Source: Baaleninema simplex PCC 7105 (GTDB lineage: Bacteria > Cyanobacteriota > Cyanobacteriia > Cyanobacteriales > Geitlerinemataceae). Taken from it: a DNA stretch of 50,187 nucleotides. The translations under genes were made by a program, and so were the position numbers. The stretch lies in NCBI RefSeq assembly GCF_000332355.1, contig NZ_KB235958.1, positions 1,836,230 through 1,886,416 of the forward strand. Reading direction: 5' to 3'. Below the pieces are notes generated by a model. It was not told the DNA's origin. It worked only from the letters and a program-made list of their open reading frames with translations, and searched no databases. This document shows positions 44,587-50,187 of this stretch, one piece after another; position 1 is the first letter of the stretch; every line of letters starts with the position of its first letter.

Positions 44587-44619
44587 AGATCCCCGGCATC
44601 TTGGAGATGCCGGGGATCT
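44587..44619. repeat. Solo 33-bp hairpin (AGATCCCCGGCATCT arms)
   Basis: Perfect 15-bp stem with loop TGG, identical to the hairpins inside MITE family 1 (17957) and family 2 copies B and C. Here no MITE ends are visible around it, although TTTCC precedes it as in copy B. Confidence 0.85.
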
Positions 44620-44655
44620 CATACAAGAAGTCCCGATAACGATCGCACTTCTAAA

Positions 44656-45822
44656 TCACTGCAATACACGAAAATATTCCCGAGCGATACCTGCAATATG
44701 AGCGGCGCGATCGAGCCAGTTGACAATTCTACGGGCGTTGAAGAAATCCTGATACGAACCCGAAATATAGTCGCTCAAACTATATCCCGTATAGGAACCA
44801 TCTCGCATTCCCAACACCAAAATTTTCGCCGCGATCTCTTTCTGTGCGGCCAAATCGGGATTGGCGATCAAATCGATGCCCAAACGAGCCGACCAGTGGC
44901 GGTAATTGGCTCGTCCCGTAATCTGGACGAACCCCCGTCCTTTATAGAGCGGACCGTCTCCGGCGTAGATGTTTCCCAAATCCGATCGCCACTCGTAATC
45001 CCAACCGCTGGCTAACTCTCGCATCCATTTTCCCATGTGAGATTCATGTTCGGCTGTGGCGAGAACGTAGGCAATTTGCCCCAAATCGGTAACGCCGTTG
45101 TCGAGACAGGATTGCAGAATTAAGGGAACCGAATCGCGAGCGTGAACGCGAATGTCGGGATAGGGAATCGAGGCGATAATCCGAGGAATATCGAAATTTC
45201 CAACCCCTTCTTTCGGGCGATCGGGTTGGTAAACGCGAACGGGCCCGTCGATCAACATCGACCAGGTTTCCCGGCCGACTAAACCGTCTACGAGGAGGTT
45301 TCGCTGTGCCTGAAACCGCTTGACGGCGGCTTCGGTATTGACGCCAAACTTTCCATCGACAATTTCGTCGGGGGGAAAAATACCCGCGTCTTTGAGGCGT
45401 TGTTGTAAAACGCGAACGAATTCGCTGAGTTCTGGGTAGTCTAAGCCGTCCCCCCGTTTTAAGACGGGAAATCGTGGAATCTCGACGGGAGGCTCGCTGT
45501 CTGGATCGTCTTTCGGTGGCTCTGACGGTGGCTCTGACGGTGGCTCTACCGGTTTTGCAGGGGGTTTTTTAGAAATTCCGAGAACGCGATCGATCTCGAT
45601 CCAGGTACTTTGTCCGACAATACCGTTAACTTCGAGGTCGTGGCGCATTTGAAAAACGCGCACGGCTTTTTCAACCTTGGAGTCGAACTGACCGTCTACG
45701 ACTTCGCTCTCGGGAAGTAGTTTGAGTCGAATCAGAAGTCGCTGTAACTCTTTGACGGGTTCGATAAACTCCTTCGATTTAATGCCGTCTCCGGGTCGAA
45801 GAAAGATGCGTTTGACGGTCAT
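44656..45822 (-). CDS. Peptidoglycan-binding / GH19-like (chitinase-lysozyme fold) hydrolase
   Basis: 388 residues. Two peptidoglycan-binding type 1 domains (about 10-75 and 125-195) each show D-G-x-F/FG with AVRVFQ or AVKRFQ and G-x-V-G-x-x-T-W. A proline-rich linker with repeated PPSEP separates them. The C-terminal 170 residues resemble GH19 endolysins: YVLATAEHESHMGKWM with the catalytic Glu and LYKGRGFVQITGRANYRHW. It would cut cell wall glycan strands. No signal peptide is visible, so export is by another route or by lysis. ATG 45822 is chosen; ATG 45861 is upstream in frame. No phage genes are adjacent. Confidence 0.85.
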   Translation of the reverse strand: MTVKRIFLRPGDGIKSKEFIEPVKELQRLLIRLKLLPESEVVDGQFDSKVEKAVRVFQMRHDLEVNGIVGQSTWIEIDRVLGISKKPPAKPVEPPSEPPSEPPKDDPDSEPPVEIPRFPVLKRGDGLDYPELSEFVRVLQQRLKDAGIFPPDEIVDGKFGVNTEAAVKRFQAQRNLLVDGLVGRETWSMLIDGPVRVYQPDRPKEGVGNFDIPRIIASIPYPDIRVHARDSVPLILQSCLDNGVTDLGQIAYVLATAEHESHMGKWMRELASGWDYEWRSDLGNIYAGDGPLYKGRGFVQITGRANYRHWSARLGIDLIANPDLAAQKEIAAKILVLGMRDGSYTGYSLSDYISGSYQDFFNARRIVNWLDRAAHIAGIAREYFRVLQ

Positions 45823-45923
45823 AGTTCGTTTTGAAAATAGCGGTGACTCTATTTTAGACACCGTTGGGCGATTCGCGCGGCTCTACGGTCAAACGAGTCA
45901 GTTCGTCTCGATCGCTGGACTTC

Positions 45924-46979
45924 TCAGCCGCGAACGGCGACTTCGGGCAACCATTCTGTCTCTCGAGACTGCCAAACTTTGCCGTCCATGGCCATTTGCT
46001 CGATGGAACTGGCCAGTCGTAGGGCGCGTAACGCCTGTTCTCCGCCGACAGAGGGTTGGTTGCCGCCGCGAACGCAGTTGACGAAATGTTCTAACTCTGC
46101 GTGTAGGGGTTCGATGTTGCTAGTGCGGACTTTTTCGATCAGTCCGTCTTGACGATACAACACTTGACCGTAATCGGTGGAGTAGTTGGCGGTGGTTTGA
46201 CGGTGAATGAGGATTTCGTTGTTGAGGAAATCCGCTTCTGTCAGAGAATTTTTGCAATGAGCGGCGATCGATCGCCGTTTGCGGTGTGTTACCTTACTGG
46301 CGGTCAGGGTGGCGATCGCACCGTTGGCGAATCCCAGCGTCGCCGTGACGTAATCTAAATAGGGGGAACCGGAAACGCTGCTGCCGCTGGCGGAGACTTT
46401 CACCACGCGATCGCCGATGAGTTCCAACATCAAATCGATGTCGTGAATCATCAAATCTAACACCACCGAAACGTCGTTGGCGCGATCGGAATAAGGGCTG
46501 AGGCGATGCGCCTCTAACGCCAAAACGTCTTCGGTTTTTAAGACTTTACTGAGTTCTTGAAACGCGGGATTGAACCGTTCGATATGTCCCACTTGCAAGA
46601 TACAACCCGATTCGGCTGCTGCATTGACGAGAGCTTCGGCTTCTGCGAGACTCGCCGCGATCGGTTTTTCGATCATGACGTGAATGCCCGCTTCTAGGCA
46701 GGCCATTCCCACCGAATAGTGCAACCGCGTCGGAACCGCCACACAAACCGCCTGGACGTGGGGGAGTAAATCGCGGTAGTCTTCGTAAAACTTGACGCGA
46801 TACTTGCTGGCCGTATCCAGGCCGCGATCGACGTTAATGTCCGCCACTCCCACGAGTTCCACGTCTTTGAGCAGACTTAACACCCGCGTATGGTGTTGAC
46901 CCATATTGCCAACCCCAATGACACCCATGCGAAGCGGCTCGGGTTGGCTCGTCCCCGCAGTGTTATTTGGATGATTCAC
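45924..46979 (-). CDS. Gfo/Idh/MocA family oxidoreductase
   Basis: 351 residues. The Rossmann fingerprint GVIGVGNMGQHHTRV begins near residue 19, followed by VGVADIN, and the catalytic EKPIA motif is MIEKPIAAS near 107. The C-terminal half has DLMIHDIDLMLEL (with the active-site histidine) and a beta-sheet domain starting with SGSPYLDYVTATLGF. These enzymes oxidise or reduce sugars and inositols with NAD(P). The reaction is not defined by sequence. It stands alone between the hydrolase and the MIF homologue. Confidence 0.9.
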   Translation of the reverse strand: MNHPNNTAGTSQPEPLRMGVIGVGNMGQHHTRVLSLLKDVELVGVADINVDRGLDTASKYRVKFYEDYRDLLPHVQAVCVAVPTRLHYSVGMACLEAGIHVMIEKPIAASLAEAEALVNAAAESGCILQVGHIERFNPAFQELSKVLKTEDVLALEAHRLSPYSDRANDVSVVLDLMIHDIDLMLELIGDRVVKVSASGSSVSGSPYLDYVTATLGFANGAIATLTASKVTHRKRRSIAAHCKNSLTEADFLNNEILIHRQTTANYSTDYGQVLYRQDGLIEKVRTSNIEPLHAELEHFVNCVRGGNQPSVGGEQALRALRLASSIEQMAMDGKVWQSRETEWLPEVAVRG

Positions 46980-47176
46980 GGATAGACTCTCTCATCACAC
47001 TTGGTTTCGCCTCCCCCAACACCGGAAGAGTAAGTTCGGGCAGCCTAGTACGACCCAAAACTACCCAGATAGTATCACAGCGTCTTAAATTGTAAAGATT
47101 TGGCAAGTACAGTTTTCGACACTGTCTACTCCGGCGGATTTCGAGCGATCGGTGCGACGGTTGCAAGGGCGATCGC

Positions 47177-47530
47177 TCAAGCAAAGGTCGAACCGTTCCA
47201 CCCCCACATGGCCCGTTCGGCATCGGCGAATTCAATGTACGTTCGTTTGGCCGGAACGCCGATGGCCTTTTCGATTTCTTGACAAAAATCCTCACTCATG
47301 GCCTTCGTTTGAGCGGGATTCATATTGCCAATACTTTTAATTTCGATGTAACACACTGGGTCGGTGGTACCGCCGAAGGTCATGGGAACGTCTGCATCAA
47401 AGGCTGTCATCACGTAGGATTCGGGTTTTCCCAAGTGTCCCGCCAGCTTGGACGACAGTTGTTTGAGCAGTCCTTCGATCGCCGTTTTCTCCGGTGCTAC
47501 CGCAGAGGTTTTAACTTGAATTAAAGGCAT
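47177..47530 (-). CDS. Macrophage migration inhibitory factor / phenylpyruvate tautomerase homologue
   Basis: 117 residues, the MIF length. The start MPLIQVKTSAV exposes Pro-2 once Met is removed, the catalytic base of the tautomerase superfamily. SSKLAGHLGKPESYVMTAF and the conserved end PAKRTYIEFADAERAMWGWNGSTFA complete the match. Homologues in eukaryotes are cytokines with tautomerase activity; cyanobacterial copies are known and have tautomerase activity at best. Role unknown. The ATG at 47530 is inside a longer open frame but gives the family N-terminus. Confidence 0.92.
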   Translation of the reverse strand: MPLIQVKTSAVAPEKTAIEGLLKQLSSKLAGHLGKPESYVMTAFDADVPMTFGGTTDPVCYIEIKSIGNMNPAQTKAMSEDFCQEIEKAIGVPAKRTYIEFADAERAMWGWNGSTFA

Positions 47531-47649
47531 GATGTCGTTCTCTGAGTCGTAAATGTCTAAAAACCCTTGTTGATGGGATGACCGGATGATGTGATGGGGT
47601 GAAGTTTTCTCCCCATCTCTCCATCTCCCCACTGGTGACCGTTGCTAAA

Positions 47650-48141
47650 TTAACCGCCGTAACTCCAGCCGGTACTCGAGAGTTCGAGAATGTCGCCGTC
47701 GCGGTGCAATCCAGCCGCAATGACTCGGCCGACGAAAACGGTATGGTCGCCGTGTTCGACACTACCGACCACGTTACATTCGATATATCCGAGAGAGTCT
47801 TTAATAATGGGACATCCCGTTTCGCCGAGGACGAACTCGACGTCTTCAAACTTGTTTCCAACGCGGCGTTGGGGTTTGAAGAACTGTTGCGCCATCTCTT
47901 TCTGTCCCGCTTCGAGGAAGCTGAGCGCAAACACGCCACTGGCTTTAATCATGGCATTGGAACCGCTATCGTTTTTGACGCAGTTCACCACCAGCGGCGG
48001 TTCAAAAGACGCCTGCGTCACCCAACTGGCGGTAAAGCCGTTGACGTTGTCGCTATCTTTGACCCCACAGATGTAGAGTGCGTGGGGCATTTTGCGTAAG
48101 AGTGTCTTTTTGGCGGCTTTTTTGTCTTCCGTATCTAACAT
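47650..48141 (-). CDS. Flavin reductase family protein (FMN-binding split barrel)
   Basis: 163 residues. ALYICGVKDSDNVNGFTASWVTQASFEPPLV is the FMN-binding strand-loop (N-G-F-T-A-S-W-V-T-Q-x-S) typical of flavin reductases; GHTVFVGRV-like GDHTVFVGRVIAAG closes the barrel. It would reduce FMN with NAD(P)H or act with a partner oxygenase; close cyanobacterial relatives are the C-terminal domains of flavodiiron proteins. It lies upstream of the MIF homologue by 120 bp on the same strand. Confidence 0.9.
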   Translation of the reverse strand: MLDTEDKKAAKKTLLRKMPHALYICGVKDSDNVNGFTASWVTQASFEPPLVVNCVKNDSGSNAMIKASGVFALSFLEAGQKEMAQQFFKPQRRVGNKFEDVEFVLGETGCPIIKDSLGYIECNVVGSVEHGDHTVFVGRVIAAGLHRDGDILELSSTGWSYGG

Positions 48142-48594
48142 CGCGTTGTGTTTCCCTTGGGTAGATTTCTCGGGGTGACAGCGCGTTCGGGAACCCGTCG
48201 CACCGTCAGAGTCATTGTAAACAGTTCCCCGTCACCCGTCATCTGTCGTTGGTTAGGGCGATTCCTGGCGATCGCGCGGCTTTCGAGTCTCAATCGTCGC
48301 GGACGATTGCACGAACTTAAGGGTTGAAGTCTTAAAAAAAGCTTTACTTATCATTGGGATTTAACAATCGAGTTGAAAGACTCTCGACAAATCGGGCGAT
48401 CGCCTTAACAATGGATTTAATTCAACCTTTTTTGTGTTAACCATAGATTTTTATCTATGTATAGACGATCGCAGATTGCCCAGCAACTCCCGCGATCGCC
48501 GTTGAGTTTCAAACGTTCTCTCGTTCGCTCAACACAGACATTCAGACTGCACAAACATCAGCAGCGAAATTGAGTACTAGAGTTTACATCCGAT
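48142..48594. other. Gene-free stretch
   Basis: No coding frame stands out. A small hairpin with arms CATAGAT and ATCTATG lies at 48442-48459. From about 48595 the sequence becomes the right end of a family 2 MITE. Confidence 0.5.
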
Positions 48595-48618
48595 CGATTT
48601 ACATTTTTGAGATGCGTC
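48595..48618. mobile_element. MITE, family 2, right-end fragment H
   Basis: GATTTACATTTTTGAGATGCGTCC matches the right terminus of copies C and I (which read GAATTTACATTTTTGAGATG then CACCC) with two changes. No left end is seen. It abuts a fragment of a transporter gene and may mark the breakpoint that truncated it. Confidence 0.55.
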
Positions 48619-48843
48619 CATGCTTACCAACACAACTACATCAGTAAGAGTATCCTGGCAGTGATTGATATCGCCACCGTGGGATTGTTGTGCGATCGCC
48701 TCGTCACCTGGATTCAACATCTCGTCGTTTCCCGCAAATATAAAGACATCCAGGTTTACAGGGCAGGTGGTTCGACTCCATTCACTCGAAACACGCCACA
48801 CCTGCCCTTTTCTTCTTCTCCTTTCTCAACCGTTCTGAACTGA
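48616..48843 (+). pseudogene. C-terminal fragment of a nitrate/bicarbonate-type ABC permease (NrtB/CmpB-like)
   Basis: The frame reads HAYQHNYISKSILAVIDIA then TVGLLCDRLVTWIQHLVVS. This resembles the end of NrtB/CmpB permeases as I recall it: D-A-Y-N, then I-L-A-x-I-Y-I-G-x-V-G-L-x-L-D-R-L. Only about 45 residues match; there is no start codon of its own beyond TTG inside MITE fragment H. A terminator hairpin follows at 48761. I infer the stump of a transporter gene cut by a MITE-associated rearrangement. The match is from memory and could be chance. Confidence 0.4.
48761..48814 (+). terminator. Rho-independent terminator candidate
   Basis: GGGCAGGTG (48761-48769) pairs with CACCTGCCC (48799-48807), followed by TTTTCTTCTTCTCC. 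A 9-bp stem with a 29-base loop. It lies just past the transporter fragment and supports the view that a real gene once ended here. Confidence 0.6.
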
Positions 48844-48945
48844 GGCGTTAAGTTTTTCGGGGGAAGAGTGCGATTCGTTACGAACAGTACGTTTAGGGCG
48901 GCAAGTTACCCTGAGTCGATCGCTCTTTCCCCTTTCCTCTTGTAT
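48840..48945. repeat. 106-bp structured element, copy 1
   Basis: Repeated at 49009-49114 with three substitutions. GGGGGAAGAG near the start pairs with CTCTTTCCCC near the end, enclosing TTCG-TTA-CGAA and an AGGG...CCCT stem, so the RNA would form a three-way junction. No coding frame is conserved. Function unknown. Confidence 0.7.
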
Positions 48946-49008
48946 GTTAACCCCTGCATTTTAAAATTGGCCGACGACCATGTTAAGCAATCAAAAATCA
49001 TTTTTTGG

Positions 49009-49114
49009 CTGAGGTATTAAGTTTTTCGGGGGAAGAGTGCGATTCGTTACGAACAGTACGTTTAGGGCGGCAAGTTACCCTGAGTCGATCGCTCTTTCCC
49101 CTTTCCTCCTGTAT
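49009..49114. repeat. 106-bp structured element, copy 2
   Basis: Same orientation as copy 1, 169 bp downstream. The outer and inner stems are all kept; the three changes (CG to TA near the start and T to C near the end) fall outside them. The 63 bases between copies contain nothing recognisable. Confidence 0.7.
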
Positions 49115-49206
49115 TTTGACATCAGAGTCAGAGCATCTCAATCAGGCTTGACAAAAGACTTTGAGAAAAGTGGTTGGTAGTAATGAGGAGTAATGCTAAT
49201 TGGGTT

Positions 49207-49359
49207 GGGTGCATCTCAATGGATGTAAAAACACGAAACTCTGCGTAGGTGGGACTGAGCGAAGCCGAAGTCCACGGATGAAACGGAGTGGAACCCAACA
49301 GCCGATCGATCGAGTAGGTCAGCTTGTATCCAATGAATTTACATTTTTGAGATGCACCC
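49207..49359. mobile_element. MITE, family 2, copy I
   Basis: 153 bp, the same length as copy B, with perfect ends GGGTGCATCTCA and TGAGATGCACCC. The interior is different and lacks the 33-bp hairpin, but the last 25 bases match copy C. No target duplication is visible, so it may be recombinant. Confidence 0.8.
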
Positions 49360-49456
49360 CTTTGATTTTTAAACTCTTGCCATGAAAGGATTGTGACTGA
49401 CCAGTATCATTAGAGTGCAAAACTACCGAATCCCCGCACCTTAAGGCTGTGGAATG

Positions 49457-50187
49457 TCAATCGGAGGAAAGCTCCTGCCACCAAGTTTGCAAATCGGCGA
49501 GACTGGTGAAATCGAGTAAGGCTTCCCCCAAGGCTTCAATTTGCGCCAGTGGTAACGCCGCAATTTGACTCGAGATTTCTGGGGGAATCTCTCCAATCCG
49601 GCGATGGAGAAGTCGCAGTACCATCGCAACACCTTCTTCGCGGCGTCCTTCCTGAAGTCCCGCCTGATGTCCTTCTTGAAGTCCCGCCTGACGTCCTTCT
49701 TGTAATGCTTCTTCCCAAATCTCTCGAAATACCACCGATTCTTGCATGATTTCTCTCCTGAAGATTTGCTGAATCAGCTCTGTTTCTAATAGTAGCCCAG
49801 CTAAAATGGCAGCGGAGGCGGTGAGATTGCTTTGGGTACGGCGATCGCGAAGGCGTTGTATTTCTCGGGCCACTTGCTGGAGCAGTTCGGTTCGTTCTTC
49901 GCTACGAGCCAACACTGCCAACGGTAACAGTCCCGGTGCGCTGAGAAAGAGTTCGGGGGGTTGTTCCCACAGGCGCACTACTTCAAATTCATGGCGAGTA
50001 CCGGGAATTTCAAAGGTGTTTTGATAGACGAACGCCGACTGGCTGGGTTTCAAGTACACCACCACCTGTCGCATCTGTTTTTCGGGAAACCGACGATACA
50101 CCCGCAGGCGGTAATCGGCCATGCGAAAGGCCATTTCGGCTTCGGGTCGGGTTTGAAACTCGACGTGCAGAACTGTATCGGTCGATT
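49457..50187 (-). CDS. Rpn/PD-(D/E)XK family nuclease-like protein, 5' end outside the window
   Basis: The frame continues to the window edge, so the N-terminus is missing. The visible start reads DTVLHVEFQTRPEAEMAFRM, the D-x(n)-E-x-Q site of Rpn/PD-(D/E)XK proteins, followed by YRLRVYRRFP and VVVYLKPS. Middle helices and a run of EGRQAGLQEGHQAGLQEG repeats precede the C-terminal RRIGEIPPEISSQIAALPLAQIEALGEALLDF, a DUF4351-like tail. These proteins are very common in filamentous cyanobacteria and are thought to be DNA nucleases or transposase relatives. The near-identical AGLQEG repeats suggest recent expansion. Confidence 0.8.
   Translation of the reverse strand, partial: STDTVLHVEFQTRPEAEMAFRMADYRLRVYRRFPEKQMRQVVVYLKPSQSAFVYQNTFEIPGTRHEFEVVRLWEQPPELFLSAPGLLPLAVLARSEERTELLQQVAREIQRLRDRRTQSNLTASAAILAGLLLETELIQQIFRREIMQESVVFREIWEEALQEGRQAGLQEGHQAGLQEGRREEGVAMVLRLLHRRIGEIPPEISSQIAALPLAQIEALGEALLDFTSLADLQTWWQELSSD

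Noticed and set aside
44656-45822. Phage endolysin as evidence of a prophage
   Set aside because: No holin, capsid, tail or integrase gene is nearby, so the GH19-like enzyme alone does not indicate a prophage.
48761-48800. tRNA-like T-arm sequence GGTTCGACTCC
   Set aside because: The surrounding bases do not form a T stem, D arm or anticodon arm; it is the loop of a terminator hairpin.

Overview
The window comes from a cyanobacterial chromosome, probably a filamentous Oscillatoriales-like species. The octamer GCGATCGC (HIP1) is dense throughout, and the genes include the circadian output regulator RpaA, an FdC2-type ferredoxin, MurE with a DAP motif, a PEP-CTERM protein, a formamidase/FmdB pair and small shrunken relatives of CHAT/TPR proteins. 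Intergenic space is crowded with palindromic repeats, miniature transposons and short tandem repeats, as is common in large cyanobacterial genomes.

Layout. 1-300 is the 3' end of a DDE transposase. 378-5032 holds an aspartyl protease, a broken small gene, a 42-residue ORF, an LptF/LptG permease and a UbiA-type prenyltransferase. 5222-16627 is a cell-surface polysaccharide block: ruvB and a methyltransferase on the minus strand, then a TnpB element, a Wzm/Wzt-type ABC exporter, a second methyltransferase and a 1316-residue sulfotransferase-glycosyltransferase fusion. 16716-23373 carries a TRAP solute-binding protein, an AI-2E family permease, a PEP-CTERM beta-propeller, a thioredoxin-fold protein, murE and tRNA-Ser. 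23581-35181 holds fdC2, a GT2-methyltransferase-GT fusion, a roughly 100-bp tandem repeat array, recF, rpaA, NAD kinase, a hybrid histidine kinase and a redoxin. 35588-37113 is an apparent heat-shock unit: a CIRCE operator, two unknown proteins and Hsp20. 37356-50187 is accessory DNA: fmdA/fmdB, a laforin-like phosphatase, a VapBC-type pair, CHAT/TPR remnants, GNAT, a GH19-like hydrolase, a Gfo/Idh oxidoreductase, a MIF homologue, a flavin reductase, a transporter fragment and an Rpn-family nuclease.

The clearest unexplained signals are in the repeats. A MITE family with ends GGGTGCATCTCA has at least four near-complete copies, two with perfect 8 or 9 bp target duplications. One 33-bp hairpin is shared by two MITE families with different ends and also occurs alone. 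Two 417-bp decayed tnpB-tail units lie in opposite orientation 33 kb apart with about six differences. A five-to-six copy 100-bp array of a REP-like palindrome sits just upstream of recF, and a 106-bp structured element is duplicated at 48840 and 49009.

Functionally, the polysaccharide block would build, modify and export a surface glycan. RpaA and the hybrid kinase supply regulation, and the CIRCE unit ties unknown proteins to protein-folding stress. All family assignments come from reading motifs by eye; no database search was run.
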